A stretch of 64,000 nt of DNA. It comes from Pseudomonas vancouverensis. GTDB taxonomy: Bacteria > Pseudomonadota > Gammaproteobacteria > Pseudomonadales > Pseudomonadaceae. Numbering within the stretch: position 1 is the stretch's first letter; each line of letters starts with the position of its first letter. Both the position numbers and the translations under genes were made by a program. The notes beneath the pieces were generated by a model. The model was not told where the DNA came from. It saw only the letters and a list, made by a program, of their open reading frames with translations, and did not search any database. Location: positions 84,907 to 148,906 of the forward strand of contig NZ_RRZK01000027.1 of NCBI RefSeq assembly GCF_004348895.1, in the 5' to 3' direction. Shown here in pieces: positions 33,541 to 43,300 of this stretch.

Positions 33541-35544
33541 TCAGCGAGTCTGATGAGCGTTGACGAACTGCCGGCAACGCTCGCTGCGTGGGTTTACGAA
33601 CACTTCGTCCGGCGAACCGGATTCCTCGATCAGCCCCTGATGCAGGAAGGCGACCTTGGACGAGACATCGCGTGCGAAAGCCATTTCATGAGTCACCAGG
33701 ATCATGGTCCGGCCTTCTTCGGCGAGGGAGCGGATCACCCGCAGCACTTCCCCGACCAGTTCCGGGTCGAGTGCCGAGGTGGGTTCATCGAACAGCATGA
33801 CCTTGGGCCGCATGGCCAGGGCCCGGGCGATGGCCACCCGTTGTTGCTGTCCCCCGGAGAGAAACGCCGGGTACTCGTTGCGCTTGGCCGCAAGCCCTAC
33901 CCGTTCCAGCAAGGCTTCGGCCCTTTCGGTGGCCTCCGCACGGCTTTCACGCAGGACCTGGGTCGGCGCTTCGATGAGGTTTTCCAGCACCGTGCGATGG
34001 GGCCAGAGGTTGAAGTTCTGAAACACCATGCCGAGGCTCGAACGGATGCGCACCAGTTGCTTGGCGTCGGACACCAGCGGCGCACCGGGACGGTCGTGGT
34101 TGAGCTTGATGCTTTCGCCGTCGACCAGGATGCGCCCCTGATCCGGCACTTCGAGCATGTTGATGCAGCGCAGCAAGGTACTTTTGCCCGAGCCACTGGC
34201 GCCGATCAGGGAAATCACGTCACCTTCACGAGCGGTCAGCGACACGCCCTTGAGTACTTCGATATTGCCGAAGCGTTTGTGCAGTTTGTCGACCTCGATC
34301 ATGGTCTTGACCGCCACCGGCTCGACCACCGCCGCGCTACACACACCGTTGATCAGCGGTCGCGGTGCCTCACCGTTCAGCACCAGGACAAAGTCACGAA
34401 TGCGTTGGCAGGCCTGGGCCAGGCGCTCTTCGCTCAAGGTGAACGACAGGCGCACAAAACCCTGGGCCGGCTCGCCGAACGCCGCCGCATCCAGCACCGA
34501 CACATGGGCCTCGCGCAACAGGCGCCAGGCGAACTCCAGCGAGCTCAGGCCGGTGCCGCGCACGTCCACCAGCACGAACATGCCGGCGTCGGGGGTCAGC
34601 ACGCTGATACCGCGGCAATCCCTCAGGCCCGACACCACAACGTCACGACGCCGACGATAGATGTCGCGCATGCCGTGGGTCACTTCCTCGTGGGATTGCA
34701 CGGCCTTGAGCGCGGCCTCCATGGCAAATCCAGGCAGGCCGTAGAGCATGCTCAGCACCAGGGTTTCAACGTGGTTGACCAAGGCTTCGTCGGCGACGAT
34801 CCAGCCGATGCGCCAACCGGTCATGGCGTGGGATTTCGACAGGCTGCCGATCACCACGCAACGCTCGGCCATGCCCGGCAACGCGGCCAGACTCAGGTAT
34901 TCGCGCTCGTAGGTGAGGCTTTCATAGACTTCATCGACCACCACCCACAGGTCATGGGCAATGGCCAGGTCGGCAATCGCTTGCAGCTCTTCGCGGTTGA
35001 GCACCACGCCCGTGGGGTTGTTCGGGTTGGAGAAAAAAATCGCCCGGGTGCGTGGGGTAATGGCCTTGGCGAGTACGGCGGCATCGAGACGGAAACCGGC
35101 GTCCGCTGAACAGGGCACGCGCACCAGGGTGGCGCCGGAGGCCTTGAGGGTGGCTTCGTAGGTGACGTACATCGGATCGAGGGCGATCACTTCGTCGCCG
35201 GCACTGAGCAGGCACATCGAGGTGGCGAACAAGGCGTTCTGCGCACCGGCTGCGACTATCACGTTCGAGGCTTGCAGCGGGCGGTCGATCAACTGGCTGT
35301 AGCGGCTGGCGATGGCGTCGCGCAGGGTCTGGCGGCCGGCGATTTCAGTGTAGTGGGTGTCACCTTCGCGCAAGGCGTGGATCGCGGCATCGGTGATGAA
35401 GTCCGGGGTGGGGAAATCCGGATCACCAACGCTGAGGATGATCACGTCCTCGCCTCGGCGTTGAGCCGCAGTGGCCTCGTAGTGAATGTCCCACGCAGCC
35501 ACGCCCTGGCCACTTATCCGCTCAACAAAGGGTGAAAACCGCAT
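33541..35544 (-). CDS. Fusion of a PLP aminotransferase and an amino-acid ABC transporter ATPase
   Basis: One 667-residue reading frame. Residues 1 to about 395 are a complete fold-type I aminotransferase (YTEIAGRQTLRDAI; SNPNNPTGV; PLP-binding D204 in VVVDEVYE; Schiff-base K237 in GSLSKSHAMTGWRIGW). After a linker of about 20 residues, 415-667 are a complete 253-residue polar-amino-acid ATPase (Walker A GASGSGKST, signature LSGGQQQRVAIARAL, Walker B MLFDEPTSALD). Met415 (ATG at 34302) could be an internal start but has only a weak GGCGG before it. Each half has full length, so both activities are expected. It is the first gene of the transporter operon; a palindrome at 35620 lies upstream. 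A lost stop codon between two once-separate genes is the alternative to a selected fusion. Confidence 0.88.
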   Translation of the reverse strand: MRFSPFVERISGQGVAAWDIHYEATAAQRRGEDVIILSVGDPDFPTPDFITDAAIHALREGDTHYTEIAGRQTLRDAIASRYSQLIDRPLQASNVIVAAGAQNALFATSMCLLSAGDEVIALDPMYVTYEATLKASGATLVRVPCSADAGFRLDAAVLAKAITPRTRAIFFSNPNNPTGVVLNREELQAIADLAIAHDLWVVVDEVYESLTYEREYLSLAALPGMAERCVVIGSLSKSHAMTGWRIGWIVADEALVNHVETLVLSMLYGLPGFAMEAALKAVQSHEEVTHGMRDIYRRRRDVVVSGLRDCRGISVLTPDAGMFVLVDVRGTGLSSLEFAWRLLREAHVSVLDAAAFGEPAQGFVRLSFTLSEERLAQACQRIRDFVLVLNGEAPRPLINGVCSAAVVEPVAVKTMIEVDKLHKRFGNIEVLKGVSLTAREGDVISLIGASGSGKSTLLRCINMLEVPDQGRILVDGESIKLNHDRPGAPLVSDAKQLVRIRSSLGMVFQNFNLWPHRTVLENLIEAPTQVLRESRAEATERAEALLERVGLAAKRNEYPAFLSGGQQQRVAIARALAMRPKVMLFDEPTSALDPELVGEVLRVIRSLAEEGRTMILVTHEMAFARDVSSKVAFLHQGLIEESGSPDEVFVNPRSERCRQFVNAHQTR

Positions 35545-35619
35545 GCCAGTGCCTCGTTCGAATTGAAGAAACGCAAGCCCGCAACCAGCCGGGGAAAGGT
35601 GTCCCCAACATAGTCGAGA

Positions 35620-35635
35620 CTGAACAGTCGTTCAA
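35620..35635. promoter_or_regulatory. Second TGAAC-N4-GTTCA operator, before the transporter operon
   Basis: CTGAACAGTCGTTCAA shares 12 of 16 positions, including both half-sites, with the operator at 29669-29684. It lies 76 bases before the fusion gene start, a place suited to TetR repression of the whole operon. Confidence 0.55.
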
Positions 35636-35700
35636 CAGAAAAAACACAAGGCTTCGCGATCAGCGCAAACAGGTCGTTTTCACGACAGTCGTGGCGTTTT

Positions 35701-37107
35701 TCAGTATGAAGCTAACGATCGACGTGAAACGTTTCTGCTGATCCGGTCAATGATCAGCGCAATGACGATCAGCCCTGCGGCGACGGCGAAAGTGAGGCGC
35801 ATGCCTTGGGCAAGGGCCTGCGGTTGCGCCTGCAATACGTCGCCTGCAGCAGAGCCGAAAGCGAACACCGCGCCCATGGCGGAGGCACCGGTGATCAGCC
35901 CGAGATTGCGCGACAGCCCGAGCAAACCGGCGATCACGCCACGCTGCTGCGCCTCGATACCAGACATGACGGCGGTGTTGTTGGCCGCCTGGAACAGCGC
36001 GTAACCGGCAGTCATTGCCGACAGCGACGCGAGATAACCGATAACGCCCAACTGCATGGGCAGCAGGCAAAGGCTGCCGCTGCCGCTGCCGATCAGCATG
36101 ACCATCAACCCAAGGTTGCTGGAGCGCTCCGCGCCAAATCGGTCAACCCAGCGACCCGCCGGTATTCCCACCAGCGCAGCCACCAGCGGGCCTGCGGACA
36201 TCACCAGACCGACGCTCGCCATTGGCAACCCCAGGGCACCGCCGAGATAAAACGGCCCGACCACCATGCTGGCCATGACCACGGTCGTTACCAGCGCACT
36301 CATGGCGAAACCGCCACTGAGTCGCGGATGGCTGAACACCGACAGTTGAATCAAGGGCGAATCAACCGACCGCTCGACCACGACAAACAGGCCCAGGCCG
36401 AACACCGCCGCCAGCAGCAACGCCGCGTCCAGCGCGCCAAAATGACCTCGGCCAAGGGTCATGGCCAGTGCGTAGGCCAGCAAGGTCGATACCAGCAACA
36501 GCGTGCCCCGCACATCGAAACTCGCCCACCCTGCTCTCCGCTCCCCACGATCACCCGGTAAAAACCGGTACGACAGCAGCAGCGCCAGAACACCCAATGG
36601 CCCATTGACCAGAAACAGCCCCTGGCAACCGGTGTGGGCAATCAGCCACCCGCCGAGGGTCGGCCCCAGCGACGTGCCGATGGCCGACATCGTGCCCAAC
36701 AGCCCCATGGCGCTGCCCATTCTGTCTTTGGCCACCGCCTCCCCCACCAGCGCCATGCTCAATGCCATCATGATCGCCGCGCCAGCACCTTGTAAGACGC
36801 GGGCAGCGATCAGCCAGTCGAGGCTCGGCGCCAGTCCACACAACACTGACGCGCCGCTGAACAAGGCGATCCCCATCAGCAACAGACGGCGGCGCCCCAA
36901 GAGATCACCGAACCTGCCGACACTGACGATCAACGCCGTGACCGCCAGCAGATACGCGAGCACCACCCACTGCACCGCCTGAAACGACGCCGAGAATGCA
37001 TCGGCCAAGGTCGGCAAACCGACGTTGGCAATGCTGGTGCCAAGGGAGGACAGGAGCATCGACAGCGACAGGCTGAGCAGCGCTCCGGAAATAGACTGGG
37101 ACTTCAT
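35701..37107 (-). CDS. MFS drug/metabolite exporter (DHA2, EmrB-like)
   Basis: A 468-residue protein with about 14 hydrophobic segments. The N-terminal MFS signature is in VSVGRFGDLLGRRRLLLMG, motif C-like GTSLGPTLGGWLI in helix 5. Proteins of this family export drugs or metabolites with protons. It is divergent from the LysR gene at 37323, which would be its natural regulator but is broken. Confidence 0.9.
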   Translation of the reverse strand: MKSQSISGALLSLSLSMLLSSLGTSIANVGLPTLADAFSASFQAVQWVVLAYLLAVTALIVSVGRFGDLLGRRRLLLMGIALFSGASVLCGLAPSLDWLIAARVLQGAGAAIMMALSMALVGEAVAKDRMGSAMGLLGTMSAIGTSLGPTLGGWLIAHTGCQGLFLVNGPLGVLALLLSYRFLPGDRGERRAGWASFDVRGTLLLVSTLLAYALAMTLGRGHFGALDAALLLAAVFGLGLFVVVERSVDSPLIQLSVFSHPRLSGGFAMSALVTTVVMASMVVGPFYLGGALGLPMASVGLVMSAGPLVAALVGIPAGRWVDRFGAERSSNLGLMVMLIGSGSGSLCLLPMQLGVIGYLASLSAMTAGYALFQAANNTAVMSGIEAQQRGVIAGLLGLSRNLGLITGASAMGAVFAFGSAAGDVLQAQPQALAQGMRLTFAVAAGLIVIALIIDRISRNVSRRSLASY

Positions 37108-37224
37108 GGTTCGGCACTCCGCAAACAGGTTGTCCGCAGCCTATGCGTCCCCCTGACATGGCGGAAGACGCAGCATTTGCACTATATTCATGCACTGAAC
37201 GCCATATCATCAATCGCTCACCTT

Positions 37225-37251
37225 TGTGGGAGCGAGCTTGCTCGCGAAGGC
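37225..37251. repeat. Single REP unit
   Basis: One copy of the REP core (tgtgggagcgagcttgctcg) between the divergent MFS and LysR genes, matching one arm of the doublet at 26894. Confidence 0.85.
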
Positions 37252-37322
37252 GTCGCATCATTCAACGCCAATACCGACTGACACGACGCCCGAAGCAGGC
37301 CTGCCCCCCAGGAACCCTATTG

Positions 37323-38241
37323 ATGCCCGACCTCAATCTGCTGATCACCCTGAACGTACTGCTCGAGGAAGGCAGCGTCGCCCGTGCCGCCCAGCGCTTG
37401 CGTCTGAGTCCGTCGGCCATGAGCCGGGCGCTGGCGCGCCTGCGTGAAACCACGGGCGATCCGTTGCTGGTGCGAGCCGGTCGCGGCCTGGTGCCGACGC
37501 CTCGGGCACTGGAGTCGCGGCCTGGTGCCGACGCCTCGGGCACTGGAGTTGCGCGAGCGCGTCGGAGCCTTGGTGCAAGAGGCCGAAGCCATGCTGCGGC
37601 CAAATGAACAGCTTGATCTGCGGCAACTGCAGCGCACCTTCACCCTACGCACCAGCGATGGCTTCGTGGAAAACTTTGCCCCGCAACTGATTGCATTGAT
37701 CAACCAGCAGGCGCCAAAAGTGCGTTTGAATTTCGTGCAAAAGCTCAACCGCGACAGCAGCCTGCTGCGCGACGGTCGGGTCGATCTGGAAACCGGTGTG
37801 GTCGACGAGTCCACCAGCCCGGAAGTACGCGTGCGCATGCTGTTCCGTGATCGCTTGATCGGCGTCGTGCACAAGGGACATGCATTGGCCAAAGGCAGGA
37901 TCACCGCACAACGTTACGCCGCCGCCCGCCACGTGCTGGTATCTCGCCGGGGCCGCGCCAAAGGCGTGATGGACGAAGCCCTCGAAGCGCTCGGACTCGA
38001 GCGCGACATCGTCACCACCGTCGCTGGTTTTTCCACGGCACTGGCCCTGGCGCGGGTGTCGGACCTGGTGGCCACGGTGCCTGAACGGCACACAGGCAAC
38101 CTGAGTGAAGGCATGCAAATATTTGCCCTGCCGTTCCCGACAGCAGCGATCACGGTATCGATGATGTGGCACCCACGGATGGAGGCAGACCCTGCCCACC
38201 GCTGGTTACGGGATTGTGTCTGGCAGGTGTGCAGTCAGTAG
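37323..38241 (+). pseudogene. LysR-family regulator disrupted by a 34-bp tandem duplication
   Basis: The N-terminal helix-turn-helix (GSVARAAQRLRLSPSAMSRAL) is read in frame from ATG 37323 up to GLVPTPRALES, then a 34-bp direct repeat shifts the frame and reading stops at 37607. The effector domain (LVPTPRALELRERVGALVQ onward) continues in the +1 frame to 38241. Removing one repeat copy restores a protein of about 295 residues. The first product of about 94 residues would have the DNA-binding part only. It would be the regulator of the divergent MFS exporter. A real mutation, a phase-variable switch or a sequencing/assembly error are all possible. Confidence 0.85.
37482..37549 (+). repeat. 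Perfect 34-bp tandem duplication
   Basis: Bases 37482-37515 and 37516-37549 are identical. As 34 is not a multiple of three the duplication shifts the LysR frame. Loss of one copy by slippage would restore the gene. Confidence 0.95.
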
Positions 38242-38299
38242 TCGTCACGCAAGACCGCCTCCGCCGCGCCTTGCGTCAAAGGACGTCGGCGCCCCTCGC

Positions 38300-38734
38300 C
38301 TACTCCTTCAAAATCAGCAGTGGTTCGGCCTTCTTCACTACGTAGGTCGCCAGCTCTGACCCGCTGTCCTGGCCGATATTTTTCGCCACATGCTCAACCC
38401 CGGCGGGAATCAGCAGTGAATCTCCGGCCTTGAGCGTCACCGGTGCCCGTCCTTCCAGTTGATACTCGAATGTACCGCTGATGACATAGGCCACTTCCAC
38501 GCCCGGATGGGCATGCCTGGGGGAAGCGACGCCGGGATCGAAATCGACACGCACCTGAATCACCTCACGGTCGGCAGTGCCGAGGTCGCCGCGCACAAGG
38601 TCTGTACGATGAAGCCCCTGCTGCCAGCTTTTCATGGCGGGAGCTGATTGAATTTCCTGGGCTTGCGAGTTCCCCGCGATGGCGAGGACTCCCAAGGCAG
38701 TCAGGACGGCGAGACGCAGTTTGCTACTGAACAT
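38300..38734 (-). CDS. Exported cupin-domain protein
   Basis: A 144-residue protein with a signal peptide (MFSSKLRLAVLTALG..NSQA) and one cupin barrel: motif 1 PRHAHPGVEVAYVISG and motif 2 around LIPAGVEHVAKN, giving His/Glu metal ligands. GGAGG seven bases before ATG 38734 excludes the longer frame to 38824. Function unknown; small periplasmic cupins may be dioxygenases or sensors. Confidence 0.85.
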   Translation of the reverse strand: MFSSKLRLAVLTALGVLAIAGNSQAQEIQSAPAMKSWQQGLHRTDLVRGDLGTADREVIQVRVDFDPGVASPRHAHPGVEVAYVISGTFEYQLEGRAPVTLKAGDSLLIPAGVEHVAKNIGQDSGSELATYVVKKAEPLLILKE

Positions 38735-38890
38735 GTGCTTTCCTCCGGTCGAACCACGATCACCACGCCGGATCTGGCGCGGTGCTGGTGGGTTCATTTG
38801 AAGGCTGTCGTGTATCGCCCACATGTCGCGGAAACCGGGTTTTGTATGCCAGCGTTGCGGCGGCCCCAGCGGACACCTGAAGATACAAAC

Positions 38891-38910
38891 ACAGCGGCAC
38901 TCACCGCTGT
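38891..38910 (-). terminator. Terminator-like hairpin after the efflux operon
   Basis: ACAGCGG/CCGCTGT, a perfect 7-bp stem with a 6-nt loop, lies 32 bases past the oprN-like stop and is followed on the minus strand by GTTTGT. Confidence 0.5.
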
Positions 38911-38941
38911 GGTCGGGCCGCTCGTGCTTTCAACACGCCAC

Positions 38942-40357
38942 TCAGTTTTTCGCCAGCCGGGTATCGCCGCTGTCCCAACCGCCGCCCAGGGCTTTGTAGA
39001 TCGCGACGATGGCGCGGTACTGATCGGTTTCGCCGAGGGCCTGGGCATCCTCGGCATTGAGCCGCTCACGCTGTGCATCGAGCAGCACCAGATAATCGAC
39101 AATGCCTTCCTTGTATTGAGTCGCCGCCAGGTCCGCCGCCGCGCGGCTCGACTCGCTCTGCTTGATCAACGACAGCAGGCGCTGCTGACGCTTGCCGTAG
39201 TCGCTGAAGGCATTTTCCGACTCTTCCAGGGCGAGCAAGACCTGCTGCTCGTAGGTCGCCAGGGCCCCTTCGGCCTGGGCGTTCGCACCACGAATTCGGG
39301 CACGCACGCTGCCCAGGTCAAACGCCGCCCAGGTGATGCTCGGACCCAGTCCCCAGGCTCGGGCGGCACTGGAACCGATCTGCGAACCACGGCCGGCGGT
39401 GAAGCCGAGGAAACCACTGAGGCTCACCCGCGGAAACAGATCTGCCGTCGCCACGCCCACGTCCGCTGTCGAGGCGGCCAGGCGACGCTCGGCGGCAATC
39501 ACATCAGGACGCCGACGCAGCAATTGCGCCGGATCACCAATCGGCAACGCCTTGGCAATCGCCGGCAAGTCTTTCGGTCCGAGGTCGACGCTCAGCGTGT
39601 CCGGGCGCTCGCCGAGCAGCGTGGCGATGCGGTTTTTATGCCGCACCTGCTCCGCTTGTAGCTGCGGCACTGAGGCCTCGACCGCTGCCAGCCGCGCATC
39701 GGCACGCACTACGTCGAGTTCGTTGCCGACCCCGGCGTCGCGCAGACTCACAGTGACGGCCCGTGATTCGCTCTGGTTCTTCAGGTTGGCGACGGCGATT
39801 TTTTCGCGCAGCTGTGCACCGCGCAATTGACCGTAGGCATCCACCAACTCGGCAATCATGCTCACCCGTACCTGATACAGGTCGGCGGCGGTGGCGTCTT
39901 CCACGGCATCACTCGACTCCAGTTGCCGCTGGATGCGCCCGAACAGGTCTACTTCCCAGGCCATGTCCAGGCCCAGGTCGTAGCGTTCGGTATTGACCCG
40001 TTTCTCGCTCAGCCCCGGCACCTGGGATTTGCCCTGCTGACTGCTGGCACGGCTGGTAACCACTGGCAGATTGTCGTTGCTGATGTCATCGCGAATGGCA
40101 CGGGCGGCTTTCCAGCGGGCGAAAGCCACACGCAGATCGCGGTTGCCATCCAGCGCCTTGGTGACCAGTTGATTAAGCGTAGGGTCGTCGAACTGCTGCC
40201 ACCAGACACTTTCAAATCGCGACTGATCGTAATTGGCACCTTGGGCGTACAGCACATGGGCAGGCGCGGTGTCGGGCGTTTTGTAATCCGGGCCCACAGT
40301 GCAGGCGGCCAGTGCCGCTACGAGGAGGCTGGGTAAAAAAAGCTTGTAAGCAGTCAT
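38942..40357 (-). CDS. Outer-membrane efflux lipoprotein (OprN/OprM family)
   Basis: A 471-residue TolC-type channel of the NodT family. A lipobox LAAC gives a lipidated Cys at about residue 19, followed by the family start TVGPDYKTPD. Two OEP repeats are visible (DVGVATADLFPRVSLSGFLG and the KEGIVDYLVLLDAQRERLNAE end). Its start overlaps the stop of the RND pump gene. It completes the tripartite exporter with the genes at 40357 and 43561. Confidence 0.92.
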   Translation of the reverse strand: MTAYKLFLPSLLVAALAACTVGPDYKTPDTAPAHVLYAQGANYDQSRFESVWWQQFDDPTLNQLVTKALDGNRDLRVAFARWKAARAIRDDISNDNLPVVTSRASSQQGKSQVPGLSEKRVNTERYDLGLDMAWEVDLFGRIQRQLESSDAVEDATAADLYQVRVSMIAELVDAYGQLRGAQLREKIAVANLKNQSESRAVTVSLRDAGVGNELDVVRADARLAAVEASVPQLQAEQVRHKNRIATLLGERPDTLSVDLGPKDLPAIAKALPIGDPAQLLRRRPDVIAAERRLAASTADVGVATADLFPRVSLSGFLGFTAGRGSQIGSSAARAWGLGPSITWAAFDLGSVRARIRGANAQAEGALATYEQQVLLALEESENAFSDYGKRQQRLLSLIKQSESSRAAADLAATQYKEGIVDYLVLLDAQRERLNAEDAQALGETDQYRAIVAIYKALGGGWDSGDTRLAKN

Positions 40358-43300
40358 CAGTGTGCCTCCGGTTCAATCAGGTTAAGCGCGTGGAGTCTGG
40401 CCGCCTTGCGTGCGGTCTTGCGTTCGATGTAGCGGCGGATCAGGACGAAGAACACCGGGGTCAGCAGCAGGCCGAAGAAGGTCACCCCGAGCATCCCGGA
40501 GAACACCGCCACACCCATGGCGTGGCGCATTTCCGAGCCGGCACCGGTGGACGTGACCAGCGGGATCACGCCCATGATGAAGGCGATCGAGGTCATCAGG
40601 ATCGGCCGCAGGCGCATGCGGCACGCCTCCAGCACGGCGTCCAGCGGCGACAGGCCCTGGTCCTGTTTATCCTTGGCGAACTCGACGATCAGGATCGCGT
40701 TCTTGCACGCCAGGCCTACCAAGACGATCAAGCCGATCTGGGTGAAGATGTTGTTGTCGCCCTTGGAGATGATCACCCCGGCAATCGCCGACAGCAGGGT
40801 CATCGGCACGATCAGGATCACCGCCAGCGGCAGGCTCCAGCTCTCATACAACGCAGCGAGCACGAGGAACGCCAGCAACACGCAGAGCGGGAACACCAGC
40901 AATGCGGTATCGCCGGAGAGAATCTGCTGATAGGTCAGGTCGGTCCATTCGTAGGTCATGCCGTTGGGCAGTTCTTCCGCGAGCAGTTTCTCGATGGCTT
41001 TCTGTGCCTGGCCCGAGCTGTAGCCTGGCGCCGCGCTGCCGTTGATTTCCGCGGTGACGAAGCCGTTGTAGTGGGACACCCGATCCGGTCCGGAGGTCGG
41101 GCTGACCTTGACGAAGGTCGCCAGCGGAATCATCTCGCCCTTGTTGTTGCGCACCTTCAACTGACCGATCTGCTCCGGCTCCTGACGGAACTGTTGTTCG
41201 GCCTGGACGTTGACCTGATAGGTGCGCCCGAAGCGGTTGAAGTCGTTGGCGTACAGCGAACCCAGGTACACCTGCAGGGTGTCGAAGATGTCGTTGATCG
41301 CCACGCCATGGGTCTTGGCTTTTTCGCGGTCGATGGCGGCATCGACCTGCGGCACGTTCACCGTGTAGCTGGTGAACAGGTTGGCCAGTTCCGGAACACT
41401 GCGGCTCTTGCCGATGATGTTCATGGTCTCTTTGTACAGTTCTTCATAACCGAGGTTGCCGCGGTCTTCGATCTGCAAACGGAAACCGCCGATGGTGCCG
41501 AGGCCTTGTACCGGTGGCGGTGGGAACACCGCCGTGTAGGCGTCCTGGATGCCGCCGAACTTGGCGTTCAGCGACGCGGAGATGGCCCCTGCCGACAGGC
41601 TCGGGTCCTTGCGCTCATCGAAAGAACTCAAACCGATGAAAGCGATACCGGCGTTCGGGCTGTTGGTGAAGCCGTTGATCGACAAACCCGGGAAAGCCAC
41701 CGCACTGTCGAAACCCGGCTCGTTCATGGCGATGGTGCTCATGCGCCGGATCACCGATTCGGTGCGGTCGAGGCTGGCCGCATCGGGCAATTGCGCAAAG
41801 GTCACCAGGTACTTCTTGTCCTGGGTCGGCACGAAACCGGTCGGTGTGGTACTGAAGCCCAGGTAGGTCAGGCCGATCAGGCCGGCGTACACCAGCAGGG
41901 CCACACTGCTGCCACGAATGACCTTGGACACGGTGCCGACATAACCACGGCTGGCCTTCTCAAAGAAGCGGTTGAACGGTTTGAACAACCAGCCACCGAA
42001 CAGGCGATCGAGAATCCGCGAGAAGCGGTCCTTCGGCGCGCCATGGGCCTTGAGCAGTACCGCCGCCAAAGCCGGCGACAAGGTCAGCGAGTTGAATGCC
42101 GAGATCACCGTGGAAATCGCGATGGTCAGGGCGAACTGCTTGTAGAACTGCCCGGTCAGCCCGGAGATGAAGGCTGCCGGCACAAACACCGCGCACAGCA
42201 CCAGCGCCGTGGCGATGATGGGACCGGTCACCTCGCCCATGGCTTTTTTGGTGGCCTCGACGGGATTCAGGCCCGTCTCGATGTTTCGCTCGACGTTCTC
42301 CACCACAACGATGGCGTCGTCGACCACGATGCCGATGGCCAACACCAGACCGAACAACGACAACGCGTTCAGGGAAAAGCCGAACAGGTGCATCACGACA
42401 AAGGTGCCGATCAACGAGACCGGTACCGCCACCAGCGGGATGATCGAGGCGCGCCAGGTCTGCAGGAACAGGATCACCACCAGCACCACGAGAATCAGCG
42501 CTTCGAACAGCGTGTGCACCACGGCTTCAATCGAACTGCGCACGAAGATGGTCGGGTCATAGACGATCTCGTAGTCCATGCCTTCGGGGAAGTTCTTCTT
42601 GAGTTGGGCCATGGTCGCCCGCACCTGGTCGGACACCTCGATCGCGTTGGAGCCCGGACGCTGGAAGATCGGCATGGCCACCGCTTCCTGGTTATTGAGC
42701 AAGGCGCGCAAGGCGTACTGGTTGGAACCCAGTTCGATCCGCGCAATGTCCTTCAGGCGGGTGATCTCGCCGTCTTCACCGCTGCGCACGATCACGTTCT
42801 CGAACTCTTCCTCGGTCACTAGCCGCCCTTGCGAGTTGATCGACATCTGGAAGCTGGTGGCGTTGGGCGCCGGCGGCGAGCCCAATTGCCCGGCAGCGAC
42901 CTGACGGTTCTGTTCACGCACCGCGTTGACCACGTCAGTCGCCGTCAGGTTGCGCGAGGCGGTCTTGTTCGGGTCGAGCCAGATCCGCAGCGAGTAGTCG
43001 CCAATCCCGAACATTTTCACGTCGCCGATGCCGTTCAGGCGCGACAGCTCATCCTTGACGTTGAGGATCGCGTAGTTGGACAGGTAGAGCATGTCGTAGC
43101 GTTTGTCCGGCGAGGTCAGGTGCACCACCATCGTCAGCTCGGGCGAGGCCTTGTCGACGGTGATGCCGATGCGCGTCACTTCCTCGGGCAGCTTAGGTTC
43201 GGTCCGCGTCACACGGTTCTGCACCTGCACCTGAGCGTTGTCCAGGTCGGTGCCGAGGGCAAAGGTCACGGTGAGCGTCAGGCGGCCATCAGCGGTGGAT

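Noticed and set aside
40312..42822. 836-codon open frame opposite the RND pump gene
   Set aside because: It is a shadow of the high-GC codon pattern of the pump; its product is rich in His, Gln, Arg and Asp with no domain, and no RBS is seen.
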